NCBI GenBank assembly: GCA_035544835.1
Contig: DASZZV010000368.1
Location: forward strand, 1 to 44,697
Length of the DNA: 44,697 bases
DNA from: DASZZV01 sp035544835
Lineage (GTDB): Bacteria > Acidobacteriota > Thermoanaerobaculia > Gp7-AA8
Direction of reading: 5' to 3'
A program made the translations under genes and the position numbers. Shown piece after piece: positions 24,320 to 33,500 of the stretch. The first letter of the stretch is position 1. Each line of letters starts with the position of its first letter. The notes beneath the pieces were generated by a model that was not told where the DNA came from, did no database searches, and worked only from the letters and a program-made list of their open reading frames with translations.

Positions 24320-24703
24320 ATGAACACGATTAAGCGCACCATCGCTGCCATGGAGTTGCTCCTCGTCTTCCCGTCCGCGCTATTCATGACCGCGCTCTTC
24401 GTGCGGAACCTTCAGCCGGCGCAATATGAACCGGCGCACACCGCCCGACGTCTGGTGGAGTGGTTCAGCGCTCGCCCGCTCCTTGGCCTGGATGTCTTCC
24501 TCATTGCGCTGCCTTTTGCAGCGTTCGTCATCGGCTGCGCCACTGTGCTCCGTAGCTGGCGCAGCAATGCGGAGCTTCGGCAGGCCGCACTGGAGACGCT
24601 CGCCACTGTCCGCGCACACCTGACGACACTGCTCATCGCCGGGGCAACTCTGATGGCCGGAGGCATCCTGGCCATCGTCGCCGTGCACATGATCACGGAA
24701 TGA
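24320..24703 (+). CDS. Small three-helix membrane protein inside the islet
   Basis: 127 residues. Three hydrophobic segments are visible, around ELLLVFPSALFMTALFV (13-30), LLGLDVFLIALPFAAFVIG (50-70) and TTLLIAGATLMAGGILAIVA (101-121). No recognised domain. The ATG at 24320 is three bases after the palindrome; a TTG further upstream lies inside the palindrome and is unlikely. No ribosome-binding site precedes the ATG, consistent with a leaderless mRNA. Codon use looks like its neighbours. It is the only gene of the islet bounded by the 17-bp repeats. Confidence 0.65.
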   Translation: MNTIKRTIAAMELLLVFPSALFMTALFVRNLQPAQYEPAHTARRLVEWFSARPLLGLDVFLIALPFAAFVIGCATVLRSWRSNAELRQAALETLATVRAHLTTLLIAGATLMAGGILAIVAVHMITE

Positions 24704-24793
24704 CGCCTCGCCATCCCGGCATGATCGCCGCTTGCGCCAAGTAGCCCGCACGGCGAGCGGGAGTGGTGTTACAAACTGACCTACTACCCGCCA

Positions 24794-25183
24794 TCACTTC
24801 CACTTCCAAGGTGAACCCTCATCGGCCACCGGTCGGAAGGCATCCCCGAAGTGTTCGACCTGGAAGCGTGATCCGGTCCAGAACAGCGACAGGACATCGA
24901 AACGGATATCGAAGTCATCGAGACGATGCTTGATGGCGAACCGCTCGGCGAGTCTCACCATCGTCTTTCTCTTTTCGGCCGTCACCGCTTCATGCGGCGC
25001 ACCGGCCCTGGTCTGCTGCCGGCTCTTCACCTCCACGAACACCAGGAGGCGGCGGCGGCGCACCACGAGGTCGATCTCTCCGATGTCGAAGCGGACATTC
25101 TTCGCCACGATTCTGTAGCCGCGAAGGAGGTAGAACCAGAGCGCGCGACGCTCCCCTCGTCTTCCCAGCTCGTCTTTATTCAC
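24794..25183 (-). CDS. YraN / UPF0102 family nuclease-fold protein
   Basis: 129 residues. LGRRGERRALWFYLLRGYRI, NVRFDIGEIDLVVRR and LLVFVEVKSR form the UPF0102 pattern, a restriction-endonuclease-like fold with the GEIDLV and VEVK catalytic-type residues. No firm function is known for the family. It sits five bases downstream of mutL in the same direction. The islet's right repeat abuts its 3' end. Confidence 0.9.
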   Translation of the reverse strand: MNKDELGRRGERRALWFYLLRGYRIVAKNVRFDIGEIDLVVRRRRLLVFVEVKSRQQTRAGAPHEAVTAEKRKTMVRLAERFAIKHRLDDFDIRFDVLSLFWTGSRFQVEHFGDAFRPVADEGSPWKWK

Positions 25184-25188
25184 CGCTG

Positions 25189-27018
25189 CTATTTCCGGTG
25201 GAAGTGTTTCTCGATATCGAGGTGGCGGATGTCGACGATGATGGGTCGCCCGTGAGGGCAGGCGAAGGGATTGCTGGAGGCGAGGAGATCGCCGACGACC
25301 TGCGACATCTCCGGCCCGGAAAGGGGACGATGCACCTTGATGGCGGCGTGGCAGGCCAGGGTGGCTATCATCTTCTCGCGCAGCCGCGCCACGTGCGATT
25401 GCTTGTCCGCCATCGAGGCATCGACGAGCTTGCGAAAGAAGCGCTCGATGCCGTCCCGTCGCAGAATCGTCGGTACTGCCTTCACGGCAAAGCTGCGGCC
25501 GGAGAAGGGCTCGATGTCGAAACCGACCTCGCGCAGCTCGCCCAGGTGCGACTCGAGAATGCCCCCTTCTGCGATGCCGGTCTCATAGATGACCGGCGTG
25601 AGCAGCGTCTGCACGGAGATGGTGTCCCTGGCCGAAGCGGCGATGCGGTCGTAGAGCACCCGCTCATGGGCCACATGCTGGTCGACGAGGCGGAGACCTT
25701 CCGGGGTGTCGATCAGGATGTAGCTGTCGCGATATTGTCCGATGACCCGGCCCCGAAGGTCGCCGAGCATCACCGGCTCGAACGCTTCGCGCGGAGGCTG
25801 CACCAGCGCCTTCTGTTGAAAGAGCGGAGTCACCTCGAAGCGCGGCTGGTAGTCACCGCGAGCCGCGGGGACGGGAAAAAAAGAGGAAGCGTCAGAGACG
25901 CTGCTCTGACCGATATTCTCATCCTGGTGCATGAGATTTGGCCCTGGCACATCTCCAATGCTCTGCTGCAGCGGAGCGTCAGGGATTCTAAGCAGTCCCG
26001 AGCCCTCCTCAGGACCGGCCATGGCTCGCTTGATGGCCTGCTCCACGGCTACATGGATCTGGCCGGAGTCACGGAAACGCACCTCCGTTTTTGCCGGATG
26101 CACGTTGACGTCGACGATGGCCGGATCGATGTCGAGGAACAGAACGACGGCGGGATGACCATCGTTGTCGAAGGCGTCGGTGGCCCGGTTCGTAGCATGC
26201 GTCAGGACCTTGTCACGGACCAGACGGCCGTTCACGAAGAAGAACTGATTGCGCCTGCTGCCGAAGCGCAGGCCGCGTGTAACGAAGCCATGCACACTGC
26301 AGCGGTCTGTGATCCACGACACTTCCTCGAGATTGGGAATCACCTCGTCGCCGAGAATCTGGATGGCACGCTCCCGCGGCGTGGCCGCGGCCGGCAGGTC
26401 GAGAACGGTCCGGCCGTTGTGGATCAGGCGAAACGATCGACTCGGTCCCGGCAGCGCATACGAGGTGATGATCGAAATGATCGACCGAAACTCGGCGTCC
26501 GAGCTCTTCAGAAACTTCTTCCGCGCCGGGACATTCTCGAAAAGGTCAGCGACGCGAACGGTCGTACCTCGGCTCCGGGCAGCGGGACTGGAACGCGGCG
26601 CGGCGCCCGGCTCGTGCTCAATCTCGGTGGCGTGCGCGGACATGCCATCGAAGGTCAACAGACTGAAACGGGAGACGCTGGCGATCGAAGGGATGGCCTC
26701 GCCGCGAAAGCCCAGCGTGGAGACCGTGAGCAGATCCTCGAAACGGGCGATCTTCGACGTGGCGTGTCGTTGCATTGCCGACAACGCGTCCACCGGCGAC
26801 ATTCCGCAGCCGTTGTCACTGACCTCGATGAGCTTCTTGCCGCCGTTCTCGAGGAGCACATCGATCTGTGTGGCCCCGGCATCGATGGCGTTCTCGACCA
26901 GCTCCTTCACGACGGAAGCCGGTCGCTCCACGACTTCGCCTGCGGCGATCTGATTGATCAGCTCACCGGGGAGGACCTGCACACTGCGGGTTTGAGGACG
27001 ATGATCGAGGGTGGTCAT
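25189..27018 (-). CDS. mutL: DNA mismatch repair protein MutL
   Basis: 609 residues. The GHKL ATPase motifs are complete: VVKELVENAIDAGAT (36-50), VSDNGCGM (66-73), TLGFRGEAIPSIASVSRF. The C-terminal domain has the endonuclease series in variant form: DQHVAHERVLYD (about 444-455; usual pattern ends in E), ACHAAIKVHRPLSG and CPHGRPIIVD. It couples mismatch recognition by MutS to strand removal; nicking activity is likely but the motif changes deserve note. Start at 27018 follows a heptamer array directly. Confidence 0.95.
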   Translation of the reverse strand: MTTLDHRPQTRSVQVLPGELINQIAAGEVVERPASVVKELVENAIDAGATQIDVLLENGGKKLIEVSDNGCGMSPVDALSAMQRHATSKIARFEDLLTVSTLGFRGEAIPSIASVSRFSLLTFDGMSAHATEIEHEPGAAPRSSPAARSRGTTVRVADLFENVPARKKFLKSSDAEFRSIISIITSYALPGPSRSFRLIHNGRTVLDLPAAATPRERAIQILGDEVIPNLEEVSWITDRCSVHGFVTRGLRFGSRRNQFFFVNGRLVRDKVLTHATNRATDAFDNDGHPAVVLFLDIDPAIVDVNVHPAKTEVRFRDSGQIHVAVEQAIKRAMAGPEEGSGLLRIPDAPLQQSIGDVPGPNLMHQDENIGQSSVSDASSFFPVPAARGDYQPRFEVTPLFQQKALVQPPREAFEPVMLGDLRGRVIGQYRDSYILIDTPEGLRLVDQHVAHERVLYDRIAASARDTISVQTLLTPVIYETGIAEGGILESHLGELREVGFDIEPFSGRSFAVKAVPTILRRDGIERFFRKLVDASMADKQSHVARLREKMIATLACHAAIKVHRPLSGPEMSQVVGDLLASSNPFACPHGRPIIVDIRHLDIEKHFHRK

Positions 27019-27029
27019 TGGGTTAGTCG

Positions 27030-27057
27030 TTTCTGGTTTCTGGTTTCTGGTTTCTGA
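27030..27057. repeat. Heptamer array, unit TTTCTGG
   Basis: TTTCTGG x3 then TTTCTGA, filling the 39-base gap between the dehydrogenase stop and the mutL start. On the mutL strand it reads CCAGAAA and occupies the position of the ribosome-binding region. Confidence 0.85.
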
Positions 27058-28095
27058 TTAATGATCAGAGACGCGGAGGACTACTTTGCCGAAGTTCTGC
27101 CGGCTCTCAAGGTACTCCTGCGCGGCGGCGACTTCCTGCAGTGAGAATACGCGGTCTACCACCGGCTGCAAACGACCGGCTTGCACGTGGTCCATGATCT
27201 CGTGAAGCTCAGCCAGGCTACCCATCGTAGAACCGAGGATCGAGAGCCCCTTGAAGAAAACCAGGCGAAGATTGAGGCGCGCTTCACCGTTTGCCGAAGC
27301 GCCACAAGTGACGAGCCGGCCTCCGCGAGCCAGAGCCCGGAGCGAGGCTTCGAACGTTTCCCCACCTACATGCTCGATGACGATGTCGACCCCTTTTTTC
27401 TGCGTCAGACGCCGCGCTTCCTTGGCCAGGTCGACTTCGCGGTAAAGGATGACCTCCGACGCGCCGAGCTGGCGTGCCTTCTCCCCTTTTTCAGGTGAGC
27501 CAACCGTCGTGAAGACCTTTGCGCCAAAGAGTCGCGCGATTTGAATGGCGGCGCTACCGAGTCCGGAGCCGCCGGCCTGCACCAGGACGGTCTCGCCCAT
27601 GCGCATTCCGGCGCGGGACAAGAGCATGTGCCAGGCCGTGAGGAAATCGAGCGGAATCGCCGCCGCCTCCTCGAATGTCAGCGCTTCCGGCTTCCGAAGC
27701 AGGTTCCGCAGAGGGACGGCCATCCGCTCCGCGTAACCTCCGTTCGATGACTCACCGAAGATCCCGAAGTGGTTACAAAGCGCGTCGTTCCCGCCGAGGC
27801 AGGCGCGACAGGTGCCGCAGCTGTATCCCGGCGCGACGATGACCTCGTCGCCGATGGCCCAGTCCTCCGTCCCCGGAGGCAGCCCTTCGATCACTCCGCT
27901 GACCTCGGATCCGGGAATCATCGGGAGAGGAAACGTATGTCCTGGCACTCCATTGCGGACCCAGAGGTCGAGCCGGTTGAGGGCTACGGCTCTGACTCTG
28001 ACGACAGCGTCGGCAGGACCGGTAGCCGGCTCCGCCACTTCTGTTTCTTCCAGGACCTCGGTTCCGCCGTGCCGCTTTACGACGATTGCCCTCAT
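27058..28095 (-). CDS. Zinc-type medium-chain dehydrogenase/reductase
   Basis: 345 residues. The structural zinc lobe is present (SCGTCRACLGGNDALC). The Rossmann domain has VLVQAGGSGLGSAAIQIARL, and the GGETFEASLRALARGGRLV stretch is typical. The usual catalytic-zinc cysteine and GHE histidine are replaced (NRLDLW and GSEVSG), so it is probably a zinc-free quinone-oxidoreductase-like or enoyl reductase type using NAD(P)H. The substrate is unknown. ATG at 28095 (MRAIVVKRHGG) is chosen over 28104 because the family starts with MRAxxx. Confidence 0.85.
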   Translation of the reverse strand: MRAIVVKRHGGTEVLEETEVAEPATGPADAVVRVRAVALNRLDLWVRNGVPGHTFPLPMIPGSEVSGVIEGLPPGTEDWAIGDEVIVAPGYSCGTCRACLGGNDALCNHFGIFGESSNGGYAERMAVPLRNLLRKPEALTFEEAAAIPLDFLTAWHMLLSRAGMRMGETVLVQAGGSGLGSAAIQIARLFGAKVFTTVGSPEKGEKARQLGASEVILYREVDLAKEARRLTQKKGVDIVIEHVGGETFEASLRALARGGRLVTCGASANGEARLNLRLVFFKGLSILGSTMGSLAELHEIMDHVQAGRLQPVVDRVFSLQEVAAAQEYLESRQNFGKVVLRVSDH

Positions 28096-28178
28096 GCATT
28101 TCATTCTAAGCGGCAAGGGGCTATATTCAGCTCTCCCTTCCGGTGGCACATCCGTTGCTCCACTCGGGGGATACAGCG

Positions 28179-28433
28179 ATGCTTCGAAGACTTACGGCAC
28201 TAGTCGGCATTCTCCTCATGCTCTGCACTCTGGCGTCGTTGATCTGGGTCGTGTACCTGCACCGGGTCCACGCCACAACGACCGAACCAGATGACACCGT
28301 GGAGGTCATCTCTCAACTGTCTGTACCAAATGCAGAATTCAGAATGCAGAAGGCAGAAGTGAGATGCGTTCAGCATTCTGCATTTTCAATTCTGCATTCG
28401 CACATATATATGGAGGAGTCTCTGAATGTTTGA
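28179..28433 (+). CDS. Possible small single-helix membrane protein
   Basis: 84 residues with one transmembrane helix at about 5-27 (LTALVGILLMLCTLASLIWV). Its first 50 codons look coding. Residues from about 51 on are read from the AATGCAG heptamer array (28328-28400), so the true C-terminus may be repeat-derived or the frame may be fortuitous. The 3' end overlaps the start of the eRF1-like gene by 8 bp. It is too weakly supported to name. Confidence 0.4.
   Translation: MLRRLTALVGILLMLCTLASLIWVVYLHRVHATTTEPDDTVEVISQLSVPNAEFRMQKAEVRCVQHSAFSILHSHIYMEESLNV
28328..28400. repeat. Facing heptamer arrays, units AATGCAG and CTGCATT
   Basis: Left: AATGCAG, AATTCAG, AATGCAG, AAGGCAG. Right: CAGCATT, CTGCATT, TTCAATT, CTGCATT. 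It is the same pattern as at 8353-8411, but the loop is longer and more degenerate. Confidence 0.75.
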
Positions 28434-29526
28434 AACCCAAATACGAACGCTGGCGGCGCGAGCAGACAGCAAAGGGCCGTTCCTGTCGCTTTACATCGAC
28501 ACCTTCAGGGCTGATGAGTCGCAGCGGGACCGCGTCCGTCTCTTCGTAAAGAACGAGCTTCATAAGATCAAGGAGTCGATCGGCGGAAACGGCCAACAGG
28601 AACCAATCGATCGAGCTCTGAAATCGATCGAGGGCTACATCGAACAAGTCCGCCCCGATTCGCGTGGGGTTGCCCTGTTCGCATGCCCCGGCGACGGCTT
28701 CTTCGAGGCCGTGGAGCTTCCCGTTCCGGTCCGGCCGGAAGTGTCGATCGGCAGCCGGCCCAATCTCCGCCAGCTCACCGAGTTGCGTCAGCGATATCCC
28801 CGTGTTGTGCTCTGCATTGTCGATGCAAAATCGGCGCGACTTTTCGAGTTGGAGTTCGGAACGATCCTGAATGAGCTGGATCTGGAGAACCCTGCACTCC
28901 CGCGCAAGCACGATCAGGGAAGCTGGTCACAGGCCAACCTGCAGCGCCACGTGCAGGACCACATCGACCGCCACCATAAGGAAGTTGCCGAGCTGCTGGC
29001 CAGGCTGGTCGATCAGCATCGGGTCCCGGCAGTGATCCTCTCTGGTCAGGAACGGAGCATCGCCAATTTCCGAGAGTTTTTGCCGAAGAGAATTGACGAG
29101 AAGGTGATCGGGACACTTCATCTGGATGGAAAATCCTCTTCAGGCGATGACATGGCCTCTGCCTGCGCCGGCCTCGTGGCCGCGAACCGCGGGGCCACCC
29201 TGGCCGTCCGACTCGACGCTCTCTTTCTCAACGGGAAAGGAGCCCTCGGGTGTGAGAAGACCATCGACGCCTTCAACCAGCGTCGGGTCGACACCCTTTT
29301 CATCGCTCCCCGCGCCGAGGGAAAAGCCTGGAAATGCAGCTCTTGTGCAGTCATGGGATTGCATGTCCCCCTCGGCTGCCCCAGCTGTGGGGCTGACGTC
29401 ATGACCGTCAATCTCGTCGACGAATTGGTCTCCGCGGCCGCCCTGGAAGACGCCCATGTGGAGTATCTCCCCGAAGCGACCCTCGTGGACCGCCATGAAG
29501 GCGTGGCGGCCCTGCTGCGCTTCTAG
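28426..29526 (+). CDS. Bacterial archaeo-eukaryotic-type release factor (Vms1/BaeRF-like)
   Basis: 366 residues. The N-terminal part (SLYIDTFRADESQRDRVRLF) and the central VLRF1/eRF1-type domain include QGSWSQANLQRH (164-175), a loop with a conserved Gln reminiscent of the peptide-release loop of eRF1/Vms1. The tail is an L7Ae-like region with a zinc ribbon (C304, C307, C318, C321) and the ending EGVAALLRF. Such proteins are predicted to act on stalled or hibernating ribosomes, hydrolysing peptidyl-tRNA. That role is inferred from family; GSWSQ is not a perfect GxxQ. A GGAGGAG site precedes the ATG. A strong terminator follows. Confidence 0.85.
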   Translation: MFETQIRTLAARADSKGPFLSLYIDTFRADESQRDRVRLFVKNELHKIKESIGGNGQQEPIDRALKSIEGYIEQVRPDSRGVALFACPGDGFFEAVELPVPVRPEVSIGSRPNLRQLTELRQRYPRVVLCIVDAKSARLFELEFGTILNELDLENPALPRKHDQGSWSQANLQRHVQDHIDRHHKEVAELLARLVDQHRVPAVILSGQERSIANFREFLPKRIDEKVIGTLHLDGKSSSGDDMASACAGLVAANRGATLAVRLDALFLNGKGALGCEKTIDAFNQRRVDTLFIAPRAEGKAWKCSSCAVMGLHVPLGCPSCGADVMTVNLVDELVSAAALEDAHVEYLPEATLVDRHEGVAALLRF

Positions 29527-29552
29527 ATCGCCGAAAACGACACGCCCCGATG

Positions 29553-29583
29553 ATGCCGCGAGAAATCGCGGCATTATTTATTT
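29553..29583 (+). terminator. Rho-independent terminator after the release-factor-like gene
   Basis: ATGCCGCG-AGAAAT-CGCGGCAT is a perfect 8-bp stem, followed by TATTTATTT. It is 26 bases beyond the stop codon. Confidence 0.85.
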
Positions 29584-29605
29584 GGCACGCCTGTTGAACC
29601 AGCCG

Positions 29606-30109
29606 ATGGGTATGCTGGCGAATAAGTTCATCCAAGTGGTTTATATCGGAGCCTCACTGGCCCTTTCCCTGGTCGCCGTTCCCTCGCGACTCTCGGGAGC
29701 CACGATCGACGTCGCCGAGATCCGGAGCGCTCTGATTTGTCAGAGTTTGGATGTGAGTACGGTGAAGATCATCTCGGCCGAGGGAATCGTCATCCTCCGG
29801 GGAACCGTGGACAACATCAATACATACGAGGCGCTCGAGCCAGCCGTGAAGAGGCTCGGTTATGCCCGGGTCGCAAATCTGATCAGGCTGACGACCGCGC
29901 CCGATAACTCGGCCCTCCGTCGCGCCGTTGAGCGCGAGCTCTCACTGACCCGTGCCCTGGACGGATGTCAGCTTCAGGTCACCGCCGAGGGTGGCCGAGT
30001 CGTGATCCGTGGAACGGTGCAGACGGCCCTTCAGATCGACGCCGCCACTGCAGTCGCACGTGGCGTCCGCGGCGTCCACCACGTCGAGACGCAGCTGAAG
30101 AACCTCTGA
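29606..30109 (+). CDS. Secreted BON-domain protein
   Basis: 167 residues with a signal peptide (MGMLANKFIQVVYIGASLAL ... ALA/SG near 31) and two BON domains: VSTVKIISAEGIVILRGTVD and CQLQVTAEGGRVVIRGTVQT. BON domains bind membranes or other ligands in the periplasm. The start is taken at 29606; the frame is open further upstream, but that part is the preceding gene in another frame. It has its own promoter region because a terminator precedes it. Confidence 0.8.
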   Translation: MGMLANKFIQVVYIGASLALSLVAVPSRLSGATIDVAEIRSALICQSLDVSTVKIISAEGIVILRGTVDNINTYEALEPAVKRLGYARVANLIRLTTAPDNSALRRAVERELSLTRALDGCQLQVTAEGGRVVIRGTVQTALQIDAATAVARGVRGVHHVETQLKNL

Positions 30110-30114
30110 TTTTC

Positions 30115-30230
30115 GTGTGGCGCGGCCGCCCTCGGCCGCCTTTGTCTGCTCCCCCACGAAATTCGCGGCCTGCGAATCGTCTCGGTCGATTCGTCCCATT
30201 GGAAGGCGGCCGAGGGCGGCCGCGCCACAC
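30115..30230. repeat. Inverted-repeat element family D, 28-bp perfect arms
   Basis: Arms 30115-30142 and 30203-30230 start GTGTGGCGCGGCCGCCCTCG and are exact complements. The 60-base loop holds GAATCG/CGATTC pairings. A single arm, without partner, recurs at 37666-37691. Confidence 0.88.
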
Positions 30231-30538
30231 GGAATGAGGGCGTGTCATTAGAAGCCAGGGACGACGCTGCGTCGCCGATGAGGGGAAAAAACGTGCTTGT
30301 CATCCTGAGCCGCCGCGGCGAAGGATCTCCAGCGGCAGGGTCTGAATTCAGATCGCTATATCTTGAGATCCTTCGCTGCGGCTCAGAATGACGGAGACTT
30401 TGTGTGTCATTAAAAGCCAGGGACCGCCTATGAGGGAAGAAACAAGCTTGTCATCCTGGGAGAAAGCGAAGGATGACAACGTTCCCAGATCCGGGGTCGC
30501 AGCTTCAAGGAGGTCGTCAACGACCTCGGCTACTCAAA
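30231..30538. repeat. Family C element with tandem flank copies; no gene
   Basis: The inverted repeat 30299-30392 pairs GTCATCCTGAGCCGC with the GCGGCTCAGAATGAC side, as at 102-182. The flank GTGTCATTAGAAGCCAGGGA (30242 on) is repeated as GTGTCATTAAAAGCCAGGGA (30402 on). A half copy ending AAAGCGAAGGATGAC lies near 30478. No coding region is supported between the BON gene and the large NHL gene. Confidence 0.75.
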
Positions 30539-33500
30539 TCAAGGATGGCGGGCTCCGTGTCTTCGCGGAGGCGGTGTGACGGCAGCCGCCAGCTCTCCCG
30601 ATGCGGGAAGTCCGCTGGCCGGCGCGAGCGAGTAGGTCTTGCGCTCGCCGGTGCGATTGTCGGTGGCTACCCCTGTCGCTGCGACGAGGGCCGATCCGCT
30701 CTGTGGTGTGACCATCAGCAGCATATTCGTTCGGTCCTTGAGCCGTTCGTCATTGGCGAGTCCCATGGCGTTGAAGAGCGGCTCGAGCCTGACCTGTCCG
30801 AGCGGAGAGAGCGCGATGGTCGTCTCGGCGATCGGCGTGCTGCGATTCCCCGCCTCGAACAGGCGTACGGTCACCTGCCCCGACTGCCCTCGCACCTCAT
30901 TGAGATACAAACTCCAGGTCGCTCCCCGCGTCGGGTCGGTCGATTGCTCGAGCCCATCGAGATACAGCGGCCTCTGACCTCCCGACAGAAGGCTGGTCAG
31001 CCCCTGCGAGGTCGTAGGAACGACCGGAAGGGCACCATTGACCGTGGTGACCAGACCGACCATGGAAAAGACTCTCGAATACACCTGACCCCCGGGGCTG
31101 GCCTGAACGAGCAGCGTTCCCTGCGTCGCCTCGGCGATGGCGAAGAGATCCTTGACGACGTCTTTGTACTCGACCGTCTTCCCGGCCGGGACGCTCACGC
31201 TCTTCGTCACGTTCTTTCCCGCGGAGTCGGTGAAGGTCATTACAAAACTCGCGCTGATTGCCGGCGAAGCTCCGAGCCCTAACAAGGTACTGTAGCTGAT
31301 GGTCAGGTTCGTCGCTGCCGGTCCGCTGGGCACGAAGGGAATGACCGAGGCCAGCATTCCGCTGGCATCGTTCCACGAGACCGCGGCCTGCACGCGGGCG
31401 TAGGCCTTCGCCCCGCTTCCTGTCTCTCCATCGGCCTGACTCACGAAACTGGCCGCGCTCTCGGTCGTTCTCCCGCGGATCTTCCCGATCGCGGTGACGC
31501 TGCCGCCTCCGCTCTCCACTGTCAACCGGATCTTCCCTCCGTCGATCGTTCCCGCTCCCGTCGTCGCGGCGATGTCGTCGATCTGTTTGTGCCCGTAGCG
31601 CGGCACGTCGACTCGCGTCGTTCCCTTGATTGTCCCTTCCTTGTCGTACAGATCGAGCCGCACCTTCGCCGCGTCGACCCCGCTGGTCTCGACCAGCACG
31701 ACCCCGCTCGTCTCGACCGGCGTAGAGGTCATTCCCGGCAGGCGGTGCGGCGCGCCGCTCCGCGCTCCCTCCCCTCTCCACAACGTCGGCAGCGCCACGA
31801 GCGTACGCTCCGGATCGGCGATCGAGACGATCCCTGAGCTCACCGTCACCAGGCCGAGCTTCTCGGGCGCTGCTCGCACCTCGATCTGTCCTGCGGCGGG
31901 ACGAGTCAGACCGAAGAGCTGCACCAGCGGATCAGTCAACGTCACGACATCATTGGGCGGCGCGACGATGACGGCCGTCTTCACCGCCCCGGCGTCGAAC
32001 CCGTCGGCATCTTTCGGCGTGAAGAAAAGGGTCAACTGCACGACGTCACTCCCGACATTGCTCAGGCGCAGCCGCGTGACCAGAGTCGCTCCAGTCGCGC
32101 TGCTGGCCGCGCTCACGACATCGGGGACGATGAAGGAGCGCACCGCCGGATCGAGCCCCGCCCCTCGGCCGCTCGACAGCGGCGGCGCGTCGTTGTCCTG
32201 GACGAGCAGCCTCGCGCTCTCGCCGCTGCGCGTGCGCACGGTGAAGTAGGTATAGCGCGGCAGCGCCGAGCCGTTGGGGGCACGGTTCCGTTTGGTGAAG
32301 AGCCGCACATCACGCGAACTTCCCGGCGGAATCGCCGTCGTGTTCCAGCCTGCCTCCGGCACGAGCCAGACCTCCGGTCCGATTTCTGCGCCTAACTCCA
32401 TCGGCGTTGAGCCGGGATTCTGGATGGTCACGGTGATCGGAGCACGGCTGCTGTCGTCACCCGAGAGGCCGGGGAAGAATGCGTACTCGCTCGTCGCTCC
32501 TCCGGCCGTGAAGCGAGGTGTGGCGCTTCCTCCGCTTCCCACTTTGAGGTTCACGAAGGCGTACGGGATGATCGGCGCACCGGGAGCGCTGGCGAACACG
32601 ATCCCCTGATAGCTTCCCGGCTGATCGTTGGCCGGACCGGAGAACTTCAGCTCGAAGACCTTCGGCTTCCGCGGCTCCAGGGTGACGAATACCGCGTCGC
32701 CGCCGAAGGGATCGATGACCGTAAAGAAGGGAGCCGACGAGATCTCCGCTTTCCCCAGGATCAGCTGCACCGTGCTCGTGCTGATGTTCTCGAGAGTGAA
32801 GGTCGACTTCTTGTCCTCGAGCTTCTCGCCGAGGTTGGTGATCACGGTGCGAGGCTGCACGGTGAAGATGATGTTCGGCGTTCCCGAGACGACGGTGACG
32901 ATCTTCGGATCGGAGTAGGGACCGGTCTTGCTCGGGTCACATCCGGCCACTGCCTTCACGCGATGGTAGTAGGCACCGGGAGTCGTGGCGATGAACGACG
33001 CCGAGCTGGTCATCACCAGCTGACTGTCGACCAGAGGCGAGAACGAGGGACTCAGGCTTCGCTCGACGAGGTAGCCGCCATTGGCGTCGAGTCCGCGGGC
33101 CAGACTCCAGGCAATCGCGTAAGTCTGTCCCACACCGATGTTGCCGGGCGGGGTGAAGATGATGGCCGTCGGACCGGGTACAGCGCAATCGCCGCCTGTG
33201 GTGAACGGAGCGATGCCGGTCGAGACATTCTTCGACGCGTCGCACGCGACTTTGGCCACGACACGCCAGAAGTAGGTCTTGCCGGCGAAGAGGCCAGAGA
33301 TGTCGAGGCTCGTCGAAGGAAGGTCGGGGAGGTAGATGGGAGGCGGGTTGGTCGTGCCGAGGTAGAGGTCGTAGCCCGAGGCGTTGGCCGAGGCTCCCCA
33401 CTGGAGTGTCGTTGCGGTGGGGACGTTGGTCGCACCGGGCGAGGGAGCGATCTGCGAGAAGGGTCCCGCTGCGGCGCATCCACCGCCGACGGTGAACGAG

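Larger units (their letters stand above)
24203..24788 (+). mobile_element. 586-bp islet with 17-bp perfect terminal inverted repeats
   Basis: GGTAGTAGGTCAGTTTG at 24203-24219 is exactly the reverse complement of 24772-24788. The segment between holds one plus-strand gene in an otherwise minus-strand region, and its right end is 5 bp from the yraN stop. No transposase is encoded and no target-site duplication is evident, so a non-autonomous element or a mobilised cassette is the favoured reading, not proven. Confidence 0.5.

Noticed and set aside
25198..27057. Open frame of over 600 codons antisense to mutL
   Set aside because: High GC content in the third codon position of mutL leaves the antisense frame open; the translation has no domain pattern and mutL is unmistakable.
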